64,000 bases of DNA from Toxonevra muliebris (GCA_963691655.1 OY829328.1:8398204-8462203); one strand, 5' to 3'; counted from the first letter of the stretch, positions 35,501 through 47,132 are shown. The notes: generated by a model from the sequence alone, not told the origin. Numbers and translations are program-made.

Positions 35501-37345
35501 ACAAGAATGTGTCAGTATTAAAATATATATACGCATGCATATATATATATTCTCATAGATACACATACATGCATATTTATATGTAGATACTAAAAGTTGA
35601 AGCGCTGAAACTGACAATGACGAAGACAACGGCAACGATGCTGACAATGATGATGAAGATGATTTTGAAAAATTAAGTTAGGGTACGAACAAAAAAGAAT
35701 ATATATATTCAAATTTAACAAATGATTACAAGAACACACAAGAACATATGTCAAAAATTTACAACAGCAACAACTTCAAAAAATGACAGCAACCAAATTT
35801 GCTTATCTTTCTCTATCCTTCCCATGGTTGCATGTACCGTAGATTTAAAGAGTCAAGCAGCTAGCTGAAAGCAATGGCTGGTGGTATATTCTTATGAATT
35901 AGTCTCTTTGCCCGTATGAGTATATGAAAAGGGTTTTTCTTTATAATGTCATAATGATAAAAGATTAGCATTAGTCATCTCATATTGATCAATGTGAATT
36001 CGTAAACTTTTAAAAGAAATTAAATAAGAAGAAGAAGAAATTGTAAATAAAATTTACTAAAGACAAGCACCACAAATTATTAATGCATGTTAAACAATTA
36101 GCACTTAAAAATTTAATCACTCACTAATATAATTAAAAAATATTTAAACTTTTTATATAGATTAAATTAAGAAATTTAGAAAATTATATTTCTATAAAAT
36201 TTAACAGTTTTACTTTCTGCATCAACCACAAAAGTAATTAAAATTTATTTCAACTCTCACTCACACATAGAAAGAGATATGAACATTTATTTAATGTAAT
36301 TCCTACAGAAGTTTCACTTATGCTACTTTCAACAGCACCACGTCCGGTACACTACAAACCAAAGTAACAAAATGTCATCAATAATATGCAGAACATGCAA
36401 ACAAGCAATAAGCTTCTTATGGCAAAACCTAAGAGAATTTTCGTTTACAAAAACTGCTATAACTTCTATGAAATTGTTCTGTATGTACATACATATGTAT
36501 GTATATGTAGACATTCTACTACTACATTCTCATATATATATATATGTATGTACATACAAGCGCTAGCGAATCATAAGGCGTCTAGAAGTAAACCCTCCCG
36601 TCTCCCCCTTCCCCGCTTTACTGATGAAAATTTCATATATTTTGATACTTGGTCATGAATAAAAAAAAACGAAGTTTAAATGGACATAAAAATTAAAACC
36701 ACCCCCTTAGGAAATCTTTAAATCCGTTAGTGCATACAAGCACATACTCCTTTCATTGCTCTAAATTGATAGTATCTGGAAATAGCTTCTTAATTAAGCA
36801 TTAAAACCGTAAACACTTATGTATGGCTTTGGATATGTATTCAAATGCTCATACTGTAAAGTCTCACAAACACACATACACACACTCCCACATCGAAAAC
36901 TGAAAGCTGCAATAGTAAGTTAATAGACTTTTGACAACTGATGCTCTTAAATGATATATGAATCTCATTTTCGTATACTTTTTATAATTTTTGAATGTAG
37001 CATTGTTTTCATAACATGTACACATCCTTCAAATACCCACATTTTTCCTCAATTTAATCAGAATATTATTTTGTAATTCATATTTGTAGCCATGTGATTA
37101 AATTTTAATTACTTTTCTGTAGTAAGTAAATGACAAAAACATTTCATTGATAAATGAATATTTTGCTCACTAGCAGATCAAAAAGAGGAAATCATTAATG
37201 ATGGAATGGAATAGATTTATCAGCGCTGGTTGGCAAGGTTTAAAATCGATTTCAACCAACAAGATGATCCTTGTTCTACAAAGTTTTAAAAAGCAGGTGA
37301 TCAAATTATAAAAACGTTTCCTCTTTTTTTACAAGTTATTTTTGA
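32546..37345. other. AT-rich DNA with microsatellites and small palindromes, no gene seen
   Basis: About 4.8 kb holds no recognisable domain. Noted items are a short palindrome around GGGTCTCTATAGACC near 33677, the perfect 16-bp palindrome GATATCGATCGATATC near 34510, a GAGAGGGGGAGGGGG purine tract near 35365, and TATATA/TACATACATA microsatellites near 35520-35570 and 36480-36555. The 102-codon minus frame at 33767-34075 has a CNKC motif but no family I know and is probably chance. Confidence 0.45.
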
Positions 37346-37860
37346 TTATAAAATGAACACGCAGCTCCGCTGACCGCTTCGCTCCGTTGCTTGCTGACTA
37401 CTACTACTGAAGCTCTTTCTCTCTATCCTCTCTCTATGCTCTCTATGGAGAGTGTTCCTCCGGCCTTGAGACTCGATACCTCTCGGACGGGTAATATTGC
37501 TGTGACCAGCCCAGAGGCTAACATTGCGGACCAAGCCGTCACTGTCTGGATGTAATCCGGTTACTCGCCCTATTTTCCACAATGTTGGTGGTGTAGCTTC
37601 AATTTTTATGACCACTAAGCAACCCACCTTCAGGTTGTGACCAGCTTCTTGCCATTTCGGACACTGTTGGAGTTCATGAAGATAGCTATAGATCCATAAT
37701 TTCCAGAGTCTTTGCATTAAGTGCTGTCGGACCTACTAGTAACTGAGGCGATTCGCCGCCCGTTCCATGGGTACGTGCTCACCAAGAGCTGGTACCAATG
37801 GTTCGCCAATTAACAAATGCCCAGGGGTTAGAAGGACTAAATCTCGAGAGTCAGCACTCT
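37346..37860 (-). pseudogene. BEL/Pao integrase C-terminal region, frameshifted
   Basis: Near 37850-37760 one frame reads DLVLLTPGHLLIGEPLVPAL, the conserved LTPxHFLIGxPL block after the BEL/Pao integrase core. After a frame change, 37717-37500 reads LWIYSYLHELQQCPKWQEAG, VGCLVVIKIEATPPTLWKIG and RVTGLHPDSDGLVRNVSL, matching the family's C-terminal domain (YL-x2-LQ-x-R-x-KW, then PP-x-W-x-GR and HPG-x-DG). Catalytic Asp and Glu of the core cannot be followed through the frameshifts upstream. The element is long dead. Confidence 0.8.
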
Positions 37861-38252
37861 GGACGCGAGTTGCAGACGGCGCTAATCTCTGCCAACAATG
37901 TCTGCATCGCTTCGATGGTCACCAAACGGGCCACCATAACACAGCGCAGATGATGCTTCGGTCTTGAGAGCACAGTGGCCACCTAGTTGCGTGGTCCCTA
38001 GCACACGGAGCTGAAGCCATCTCGAATGTCACACCAGTGAGCCAATCTTCGCCAATCTCTCCTGAATCGGCCGCCAGGACATGCCGTACAGGTCCCAATG
38101 TTGTTCTGCAATTTTTATCTGCGAAAACATCTGTTTCATGTCTGCTGAGACACCACATGCATGCAAGCGAAATCACCAAAGAAGATCAATTAAATAACTC
38201 TGTAACTTATGACCGACCATCTGGACGTCATTCAACGATACCCCAGTATCTG

Positions 38253-38790
38253 TCATGCACGATGCGTCGAATACTTCTGGTGCCCTAGTTGAGGGACGCA
38301 ACCAATCCTTCGCCAAATACTTTGGAAGCAAGCCTGATATCGTTCTCGTAATTCCGGGTCCCGCTTGAAACGTTGCTCTAATAGTATAAATAGTTGCAGC
38401 GCCATTGATCGATTTGATATAATCCGATCCCAATGAGGTCGCAGAGGAATCTGTAGAACATATCGCCCCGCCTCCGAGTCAAAAAAATGCGTCTCTAAAA
38501 AATGGTTTTCGCACTCTTGCTGCTCTGAGGTACAAGTTGATCCGTCGCCTTGGAAACCCTCAGATTCAAAGAACCCTTGCAGTATTTGATCAAGACGGCA
38601 CTCCCCTTTAACCTCATCTATCTCTGTCGTGATAGCAGCTGTAAGTGCAGTATCGTTCTTTGGGACCTCTCCGAAAAGTAACCAGCCTAAACGAGTTTCT
38701 TGTGCTACTAAGCCCAATGCCAATCGCCGCATATTCTGTTGCATCAGCTGAGCCCATGCGGCGACGCCTAAGAGGATTTGAACTTAGCAA
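38253..38790 (-). pseudogene. BEL/Pao polyprotein: protease-to-RT linker
   Basis: The frame from 38744 reads AQETRLGWLLFGEVPKN (about residues 14-30) and SEQQECENHFLETHFFDSEA followed by GRYVLQIPLR. These blocks are characteristic of the BEL/Pao family between protease and reverse transcriptase (LGW-x2-G, CE-x-HF, GRY-V-x-LP). A few residues upstream in the same frame read ILLGVAAWAQL, the ILLG motif normally preceding it. RT begins with a frameshift to the overlapping frame ending at 38173. It is not functional. Confidence 0.8.
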
Positions 38791-38880
38791 GTTCTGTTTT
38801 AGCAGATGCCTTTGAGGCAATAACATTTCTCTCAATTGCAGGCAAAACGCCAACTCTCGCTCGGCGTGATAAATTTTGGG

Positions 38881-41044
38881 CATTCATTGTGAAGATCCCA
38901 GACCTCGAATACTTAACCCTTAAAAAATTATTCATACACCATTGCCTTCATAAAAATTGCAAATAATATATAGAATGAAAACAGAAAGCATCGAGAAAAA
39001 TGAATTGAGATATTAAGTTGTCGGCAAACGACGGCAACACAAAAAAAAAGACTATGGTTCCTAGTTAAAGAATTATTAAAATTATAAGGCTTTGAATGAA
39101 ATACTACTTTGAAAAGAAGTTGATACCTATAATTTGGGCAATGTCAGTGTTAATCTATTCAACATCTGGTTGTCTGACTTTTAATAATTCTGTATCAGGT
39201 TTTGTGAAATCTATGATCAAAAATGAGTTTTCTGTAATAAATATCTATACCATAAGTTATGAAACTTGGTGTACTTGGTGGTGAGTTTTATCTCTAAACC
39301 GCTGATATACATATTTCATAAGCTCAAATGTCAGTAAATTATTCTACCACAAACACCATATGTACAAAAACAAACGCAAATATAATTGAATAATAAAAAT
39401 GTCAAAATAAAAGGAAAATATATCAAATCTTTACAACATTTTATATTTGTATACAGTTCTTGAAAATTAATTTTGAGATTAAAATGCTGTAAGGAATAAT
39501 ATAATTTTTTTATAATATTCATTCGCTTTATAGTTTCTGTGCCTTTGTGTATTCATGGTGAAGAGGTCATTTGCGTATTTTTTCCACCAACCTTTTATCT
39601 TTGCATTTGCAACGAGGGTTAAAAAATCCTTTCTTAGTAATAAAGTTACTCTGTAAAAGTTTACAGCTTTTGTATGTATTTCTTTATATACACCATTCAC
39701 AAAATGCAAAGAACAACATAAAGTTTATTTCCACTCAAAACTGTTTTACTTTTCTTCAATTTTTTTTTTTTCTTCTTTGGGTTATTTTTTCTACTTATTT
39801 TGGTTTATTTTCTGTTTTCTGTTATATTTGTATTCATTTTTTATGACGCAACAAGTTAAAGTGATATTATTTTACAAACCGTGTTCAACAGAATTATATG
39901 CATGCATTCATTCATACAGGTAGTAGCTGTGCTTTGGGTTTGCCAAGTGATTTGAATTTTTTAAATAAAATTTTGTTAATAAAAAGTATAAGAGTTGACG
40001 GAACGCTCTTGTGCCAACAGTGATTTCCACCAAAACAAAAAGCAAAAAAAAAAAAAAAGCATCGTCAGCACGTTTACGTAGTCGTCGTCAACAACGTTGC
40101 CAGTATTCGCCATTAGAGATCACTAGAGCAAAATTTTAAATTACAATTTTGTTTATAGTTTTTACAACTTTACATTCAAGTGATAAGGGCATGTTAAATG
40201 TTTTGGATAGAATGCTTATAACCATTTAAATGATGAAGAGTGAAATATTTATGTGTAAAAACGAGAAATAGAATATATAGTAGAATGAACTGAACTGAGT
40301 AATTGAGTATTTACGAAAGCTTTTTTATGAATACATACTTATGTATTCACAGGAACTTGTTATTATGGGTCAGAAATTTTTCTGTTTGCCTTTTATACAT
40401 TCTTTGATATTAAAAAATCTTGAATGTATTGTTGCGGGTTATAAAGTTATAAAGCGTTCCTAGAACTAGTCCAGAGTAAAATTTCCAGTTCCTCTAAAAA
40501 TAGTAATCCTAGTTTGACTTATCTGAATCGACCCAGGATGGGTTACCTACAGAGAACTTGGTTCCATTCAAATTAGATGCTGTCTGCGATTTAAATTTCT
40601 GTGCTACTGCTGTTATGGCTCAACAGTCCATTAATAGTCCAAAGTCCCCCTAAGCCCACCTGCCCCATATTGATGTAGACAATGGACATCGCTACTCTGC
40701 GTGTCTGCAAGCTGGCCCCAAATGCACAATGGCGGTTGTAAGTACCTTCTATGAATAATTAGTATGGCTTAAGGGTTCGACTATGGAAACTTCCTTCAAG
40801 CTGTTCAGAAAATTTCAAAATATTTAAAATTGTTTTAAATTTATGTTATCTTGGTCACCAATGCGTTAAATCATCTAAAATTTACTTAAAAATATAATCA
40901 AAATGAGTTTAATTTGATGATTGTGTTATATTTATGATAGCTTAGTCACCAATGGATTAGATTATGATCACCAATGAGTTAAACCGTCAATTTTGAGCAC
41001 CAGGTGTGCGACGGTGTGAAGCAACATAGGATCAGGGTAGGCAT
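38881..41044. other. Unassigned DNA with a short direct-repeat cluster
   Basis: No gene is seen. Near 40848, 40940 and 40966 three similar words (GGTCACCAATGCGTTA, AGTCACCAATGGATTA, GATCACCAATGAGTTA) recur, and related GTCACCGGTGACC palindromes occur in the neighbouring element at 41389 and 41646. The segment at 40430-40780 has a more mixed composition but no recognisable frame. Confidence 0.4.
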
Positions 41045-41048
41045 TTAA

Positions 41049-41673
41049 CCTTTTCAAAACCGTAAGGCAACCAGAGAAGATAGCGAAAAATCAAGTACGT
41101 ATTTTCCCATTCCCATTTCTTGTTACAATTTTTCTTCAACATCAACAAAAGTTTTACGCCTCTAAAGTTTTTAGGGTCGCCGGCCTCTAACCCTCAGTGG
41201 GAATTTCTAACGAATTTTTTTAGATATTTTTTTAAAGATGGGCAAAGTTTTTTAGAATTAATTCTTCAGTTAACCATTTCTATATCGTAAGGAAACTAAA
41301 AACGATAGGGGAAAACCGTGTCCGAATTTGTCCCTCGTTTTATAGTAAAAAATTTTTAAAAAATTTCTATGACATTAAAGTCACCGGTGACCCATAGCAA
41401 AACCTAATTTTCAAAGAAAGCAAAGAAAAATTTTGAGAACTTGGCATACGCCAAATATTGTAAAAATTGTAAGCGATTGAAAATAGTTCAAAAAAAAATT
41501 TTTTTTTTCTTCTCAGTTTAGGTCACTCTGGTGCCATCAATTAGGTAACAATTTCAAAACTTTTTTTAATATTGAATAATTAAAGCGCAATCAATTAAAA
41601 ATATGTGCAAACGTTTTTAATAAAAATGAAAAAACGTATTTAGCGTCACCGGTGACCAAAGGTTCCGAATGGG
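41049..41673. mobile_element. Probable TTAA-flanked element, 625 bp
   Basis: TTAA stands at 41045-41048 and 41674-41677. The left end CCTTTTCAAAACCG and the reverse complement of the right end CCCATTCGGAACCTTT share only part of their bases (CC-x3-TTC-x2-AACC). The palindrome GTCACCGGTGAC occurs twice inside (near 41389 and 41646). CC at a TTAA target fits piggyBac-type MITEs as seen elsewhere in this window, but the ends are weak, so the call is tentative. Confidence 0.4.
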
Positions 41674-41677
41674 TTAA

Positions 41678-42064
41678 CAGGGCTTAGTGTAAAGTCCAAC
41701 GCAATGTATGACGGCATTTTAAAACTGTATCTCTCCGAACACACAACATAAAGTTAGTCGTCCAACAACTGGACTCATTACAGACGATACAATTGTGAAG
41801 AGATAGTTGGACTGCTGAAGTCGTAGTACCAGGAAAAATTAGAAGAGCTAGTCATCACAATTGATTAACACAACTGAAGTATTTACCGACTCAAGGAATA
41901 CTTTCAAAGAGCATTTGACGACGTAATTTACATCACTGCAAATAATATGTCCATTAATCTACTCACAAACAAGATGAAGAGCCTTTGTAACCATATCGGT
42001 GAAATACATTCCAATGTGAAGAATAAAGAAAAGACCCAGCGCACTACTAAAGATTGCAGGGAAA
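41678..42064 (+). other. Coding-like stretch of unknown origin
   Basis: From about 41876 to a TAG at 42082-42084 one plus frame stays open for about 68 codons and reads like protein: YRLKEYFQRAFDDVIYITAN, then KMKSLCNHIGEIHSNVKNKE. It follows a stop and has no ATG start upstream. I do not recognise the family; a retrotransposon gag or ORF1 remnant is possible. The SINE begins near its end. Confidence 0.3.
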
Positions 42065-42729
42065 ATGGTAGCATAAAGCACTAGACTTTCACCCGGGAGG
42101 TTACGGATTCTATTTAAATCTTGATCTGGTAGTTAGTTCTTATAACTTTATTACAGTGTTGCCAACTCAGCGCTTTCCCGCTAAATTTAATGCTTTTTGA
42201 AAAATAAAACGCCGAAAAAAAAGTTATTTAGCGGTCAGCGGGTTTTTTAGCGCATTTTTTTCAATTTAAAAGACTCTATTCACTAAATGCTCCACTAAAT
42301 AATACATTTCCTGAATAATTCTAACAAAATTTTAATCGACACATTGTAATTTTTAACTTCATTTTACAACATAAACATTCAAGTAAACTGCTGTAAGTTG
42401 AGAATATGTATTATACTAGAAAAATCAAAGAAATTTTCATTGGCTAGAAGTAGCAAATGTGTGCGTATATATGTGAAAAAGTTTAAATATATTAAGAAAC
42501 AAAAGTTGACCACACTGCTTTATTATGTTCCTGTCGATGTGAAGTGAAAAAGAATTATAAGAAAGTGTGCAAGAAACCCTCTTGGTTGGCAATGGGAAAA
42601 TCACTAGGTCATAACAAATTGCCACACCACCTTTCGGAACCGACGTTTAATTGTAGACTAACCCATTAGGTATAACAATGGGTCGCTCGGTCCTGAATGT
42701 TTTTCTGGACCACAACTCTTAAAAAAAAA
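42065..42729 (+). mobile_element. tRNA-Glu-derived SINE, second copy, interrupted by a hAT MITE
   Basis: The segment GACTTTCACCCGGGAGGTT (from 42084) and the later body (AAGAATTATAAGAAAGTGT from about 42550, CTCTTGGTTGGCAATGGG, CGTTTAATTGTAG) match the SINE at 25501-25786 in order. The match is split by the hAT element at 42154-42517. The A box is unrecognisable and the B box is changed by several bases, so the copy cannot be a good Pol III template. It ends in A9 at 42721-42729, a plausible tail, which the first copy lacks. Confidence 0.7.
42154..42517 (+). mobile_element. Non-autonomous hAT MITE nested in the SINE, 364 bp
   Basis: The element starts CAGTGTTGCCAACT and ends AGTTGACCACACTG, inverted ends with two mismatches in 14. 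CTTTATTA stands on both sides (42146-42153 and 42518-42525), a perfect 8-bp duplication. It is the same family as 8901-9168 in the other orientation; this copy carries about 100 bp more in the middle. No transposase frame. Insertion into the SINE proves it is younger than that SINE copy. Confidence 0.9.
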
Positions 42730-42900
42730 TACTTAGAAAGTGGTAGTTTCGCCAAGGGAATGGAGGAAGAGAAAGGGGATAATTCTAGTACGTAGGTAAG
42801 AGTTCGAAAGATTATATTGTATTATTATAGAGGTTTCTGTCGTTGTACCGCGACCTATAAGATCTATTGTGCGTCCCTCTTTCTATCTAGTCTAATCTGC
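42730..42900 (-). other. Probable 3' UTR of the minus-strand LINE
   Basis: On the minus strand this follows the LINE stop codon at 42901. A segment ending ATAATAATACAATATAAT (plus coordinates about 42813-42830) looks like the short TAA-type repeat tails of I-superfamily elements. The precise 3' end is not certain. Confidence 0.4.
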
Positions 42901-43914
42901 CTAGAGTACCTCATCCAGTCCAGTCTCCCTCAAAAATTTGAGTATTGAGCCCGGAGCTATGGATGCTAGTTCTGTACTGGGCACTTCGTGCATGCCCAGA
43001 CATTTCCTTCTTTTGTGGATCAGTGCTCCACATTGAGCTAAAATATGTTCTGATGATTCGTCTTCCTCATTACAAAACCTACAAATTGAGCTTTGCTCAA
43101 CCCCTATCTTGCAAAGGTGTTCTCTGAGCCCGCAATGCCCAGTCAGAATACCAGCTAATATGCGCAAACTGTTTTTGTTGAGACCAATGCAGAATGCGTA
43201 TCTACTCTTATTATAATTACCTAAAAGCGCTTTGGATTGCCTCAGTCCCGTAAGATAGGTAAAGAGTTCTTGCCTCTTGTTCCTCTCTTCTTGCCTGAGT
43301 AATTCCCTGATTACGCTATCTCCTATTCCACAGAAGGGTTCAGGTCCCACGAAAGTGGTTGCTGCCCCCTTTCTTGCAAGCTCGTCTGCCTGCTCATTAC
43401 CCTCAATTCCTGCGTGTCCAGGGACCCAACATAGAGCGACTTTGTTGTTATTGCCCAGTTGATTGAGCTTGCTCAAACAGTCCCACACCAACTTAGAGGT
43501 GATCTCAAAGGAGCATAATGCTCGAATGGCTGCTTGGCTGTCCGACATGATAGCGATATCTTGCCGTTTGTACTGTCTATCCAGGTTGAATTGCACACAT
43601 GTGCTAATTGCATGAATTTCAGCTTGGAAGATGCTTGGATACTTCCCCATCGGCTCAGAGTGTTTGATTCTTGGTCCAAATACTCCTGCCCCAGTTCCAT
43701 CCTCGGTACGTGACCCATCTGTATACCACTTAATCGTGTGTTCTTTGAGTGTGTAGTTATACTCTACACCCTCCCATTCGTTCTTACTACTAAGTTTTGC
43801 AACGAAGTGTTTCTCAAAACTATACTGTTTGTCCATTCTGTCCTGGGGACAGTCCAAGAGATAGTTGTCTTTCGCCGGGTTATCTCGGTCTTTTTTTATT
43901 TCTCGTTCCTCTTA
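42901..43914 (-). pseudogene. LINE RNase H domain and C-terminal Cys cluster
   Basis: The long frame encodes a complete RNase H: KWYTDGS (catalytic Asp 47 counted from the TTG at 43857), IFQAEIHAI (Glu 80), IMSDSQAAI (Asp 106) and WVPGHAGIEGNEQADELA (His 148, Asp 158). All DEDD residues and the His are present. It continues with a LAGILTGHCGLREHL block and a C-x2-C-x8-H-x4-C cluster (CRFCNEEDESSEHILAQC), typical of I/LOA/R1-type elements. The domain would cleave the RNA strand of the RNA-DNA hybrid during retrotransposition. The frame has no proper start, being joined by a frameshift to the upstream linker. Which clade it belongs to is not decided. Confidence 0.85.
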
Positions 43915-44131
43915 CGATTGCTGCCTTGGAGGCATTCTCTATCACGAGGTGTAATGGAGTGAGCTCCAATAGTACCTCTAGTGCAGCAGTCGGACATGTT
44001 CTCATCACTCCTGTTATACAGATACATGCCAACCTTTGAACTTTCCCCAATTTAGCTTTTGCTGTTTTTAGTTGAGTGAGTTCGAAAGATGCATTGAACT
44101 GGAGTTCCGCAGTACTAATGAACCTTCTATA
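42901..44131 (-). mobile_element. 5'-truncated RNase H-bearing LINE (I superfamily)
   Basis: Minus-strand coding DNA for the end of a non-LTR polyprotein. Between about 44131 and 43898 one frame encodes the RT-to-RNase H linker (KVQRLACICITGVMRTCPTA and ALEVLLELTPLHL). One frameshift at the T7 run near 43891-43897 then leads into the RNase H frame ending at 42901. Everything upstream (ORF1, endonuclease, most of RT) is absent, the usual result of incomplete reverse transcription. It is the best preserved of the LINE fragments here. Confidence 0.85.
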
Positions 44132-44134
44132 TTA

Positions 44135-46583
44135 CAGCGATGTTTTTTAGATTTGTATGGGGATATATCTCCATTAATATATCATAAGTGATCTTCTAGT
44201 TGTCAGATTATGGTGAGGTAATGGTCACCCAACTGCTAATAGGAGCAAATATTGGTTGATGTCCTCTCCACCCCTACTCCCTTTCATTCTCCTTTCCCCA
44301 GTTCATTCACCTTCTCGTTTCGCTAAATAATCCTTCATATGTCATGGAAGCCAAAAAATGTTGATGCTATTACAACGTCTGATAAATAATTCTCTCCAAT
44401 ACTCATTTCAACCGCTTCGAAACTACTCTTTCTGCTTATTTTATTAATTTTTAAGTACCCTCACTTTGTTTTTTGCATGCAACATATCAATAATTGAACG
44501 ATTATTTAAATTCTCTGTTTATTTTTACACTCTTTAAGATAATTTCTTTTTCTGCTCTCAGTAAAATGTTAAAAATCCCAACTAATTGTAAATGTAAGTA
44601 TCTTAAATCACTGCATGCCACCACGAAAAACCAATAATAACGACAAAAGTTTCTAAGTAGGCATTTTCAAAGGAAAACAACAACGAAATGAGAAATAACA
44701 ACAACAACCACATGAAAATAATGAATTGCCTTCTTTATTGACATAAATATCATTAAACTTTTGACATTTTCATTTTAATTTGTGACATTTGCGCACATAA
44801 TGAAGAGATTAACAAGGAGAGACACTAACAAATAACACAAACAGGAAAACAGGCAGGCAGGCAACATAACAACAAAAAAGCAACAGCAATTACAACTACA
44901 ACAGCAACAGCATCTACAACAACATAACACACAAAAAAAAAAACAACTACAAATGAAGATACTAAAAATTTGTCTATCTGTTTATTATAAAGCACACACA
45001 TACATATAAATAAGAAAGGCACTCATATACGTGTATGTGTGATTGTATATGTAAAAGAAAATTAAAAATCAAATAAAAAGAAAACGACGACGTCTACTTG
45101 ACTCATTTTACTATAAAAACAAAATAAACAACAAACAGAAAAAACAATAAGGAACTGAGTGGTGGAAAAGTTATACAAGGCATATAAATACAAACGTACA
45201 CACATGCATACATATACAAATACAAAACATAAACAAGCAATTAAAAATGAAAATAAACACATACCTACGCAGCTCCGCACGAATGCTGATATACGCACTA
45301 ACAAACATATACATACATACACACATACATACATTTGCTTGTATACGTATATACAAGTAGACACTTGTGATACACTCTCACTATTTGACGTGTGTCTGTT
45401 TGAATATGTGTATGTTTACAATTTGTATATATATACATATGTATATCACACGCAGGATAACGTAAACAACGATTTTACATTAAAACGCAAACTCACTAAC
45501 ATTGAGTGCTTTCATAAACATACATAAACACATCCAGAAAGACCCACGTGCAGGCACATATTCCTCTATATGAATAAGCTTCAGCATTTAAATGTGTCTG
45601 TATGTGTGTGTGTATACAGCAACAGGATGACTATTACTATTATTAATAAAGCAACCGAAAAAAATTAATAATAGGAAAAAATATATACTAAATATATATC
45701 TTCGTAGTAGTCGTACTGTGTCTATGTAGAGATATGTATAAGTAAATCATGTGAGGCATTCATCAACGTCAAAAGATAGTTTGCTCTTTCAAACTACTAT
45801 TTTACTATAATAAATTCTTCTTGTTTTTTTTTTTTTTTTTTTTTTTTGTAAATGAAACGATTTCTTTTATTTTCTTAATTTTCCTAGTTTTTTTTTTTTT
45901 TTTTGTAGTTTTCTTATTCTAGTTCTTGCTGCTGCTGTTGAAAAATATGTGCAAAAATATTACTTATTTTGCTAAATGGTAGAAACCAAGGAATGAAACC
46001 GAAACCGTAACCGTTTGAAACCGTTTCATTTTCATCTGAAAAATCAAATCGGTTTTGAGAAAAATTTTCTCTATCATTGTTATAAAGGTATCTGTTTTTC
46101 CAATATTTCAAAATTTATTCAATTTAAATTTGACGCCAGTATGTATGGCGCCGATTGTAGCCAATTTCAGCGCCCTTTATTGGCCATGTTTTCTCCATAA
46201 CGTCTGATACCACTGATTGAGTATAATTGTTTGACCATGTTGACAAGTTTTAACTGTTTCTGCAATGCGGTGAAAGAGAGGTTGCTGTCTGGCAATTTAA
46301 GGAGTGGTGTATTGGACTCGATTTCATTGATAAGAACTAATCAATTGTACGGATTACAAATATTCAAATAAATTTCTGACTTTTCAATTAAAAATAATTA
46401 TAATATCACAAAAATTCTTATTATATATGTATGTCAGATATATGTATTTTAAGTCCGACCGATAAATCGGCATCAGTATTTGCCTAAAATTACGGGATCG
46501 GCATCGACAAAATTTGGCCGATATTTTTAATCAAATTATTGCTGAATAAATGTGTATGAATTTTAGGATCACTTTTTTTTTAT
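44135..46583. other. AT-rich DNA with microsatellites
   Basis: C/T-rich near 44270-44310; AAC/ACA trinucleotides near 44875-44930; ACAT/CATA microsatellites near 45185-45340; T-runs near 45825-45847 and 45890-45904; GAAACCGAAACC-type words near 45995-46025. Frames such as 45159-45527 come from the microsatellites. No gene recognised. Confidence 0.5.
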
Positions 46584-46587
46584 TTAT

Positions 46588-47128
46588 GGGACATTCTCTG
46601 TCAATGTTACAGCCAAGTTAAGAAATGAAGTTGGGAAGTTTTCTGATGACTTGGGACACGTGAGACACGAAAAACTGTTTTTTGAGATTTTTCATTGTTT
46701 GAGGTTAGGGACGACACATTACATTTCCTGTCGAAAATAATATTAGATTCATGTTCATCAACTGAAATTACACACAAATAGGTTTTTCCCGTCGTTTTAT
46801 GAAGACTTTGGTAAGTGTAAGACCCGAAAAAAGCCTTTTTGGACCTTTTTTGACAACACGTGACATTTCCCATTTAAATTAATGTTAGATTCACATTCAG
46901 CGAAAAAAAATATACGAAGTAAATGTAAACGTACGTAAAGGTAAATGTACGCTTGATAAAACTATTATTTTAAGGTGAGGTGGTAGACTTGCAGCCGCCA
47001 TATTGGTCCGCCATCATGCAAAATCACTCGAAACTAGAGATAACAAACTTTCATTTGAGCACAAACATGCCCTAAAATACCTTAACCAATTTTGGACAGG
47101 GGGGGTCCCCATTGACAGAGAATGTCCC
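46588..47128. mobile_element. DNA element with perfect 19-bp terminal inverted repeats, 541 bp
   Basis: GGGACATTCTCTGTCAATG at 46588-46606 is perfectly complementary to 47110-47128. TTAT stands next to both ends (46584-46587 and 47129-47132) and may be a 4-bp target duplication. The interior is not a foldback and has no transposase frame, though a minus frame of 88 codons (46607-46873) abuts the left end; I see no domain in it. The superfamily is unknown. The element lies between GTCCGAC-type inverted words at 46452-46461 and 47531-47540, possibly the ends of an older host element. Confidence 0.65.
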
Positions 47129-47132
47129 TTAT

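Larger units (their letters stand above)
37346..38880 (-). mobile_element. Deleted BEL/Pao LTR retrotransposon remnant
   Basis: Read on the minus strand, the order is: region between protease and reverse transcriptase (38790 to 38253), the first ~40 residues of reverse transcriptase (about 38290-38173, VFDASCMTDTGVSLNDVQMV), then directly integrase (about 38170-37350). Most of the reverse transcriptase and all of RNase H are missing, so an internal deletion joins the two near 38170. Frameshifts and stops break each part. No LTRs were recognised on either side. The segment is visibly richer in G/C than the surrounding DNA, consistent with former coding sequence. Confidence 0.85.

Noticed and set aside
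36580..36735. Dispersed repeat sharing GGAAATCTNTNNATCC with 2127 and 30604
   Set aside because: The three loci share only about 16-20 bases by eye in C/T-rich surroundings; not enough to define a family.
45159..45527. 122-codon frame rich in Thr, His and Tyr
   Set aside because: It is a translation of ACAT/CACA microsatellites.
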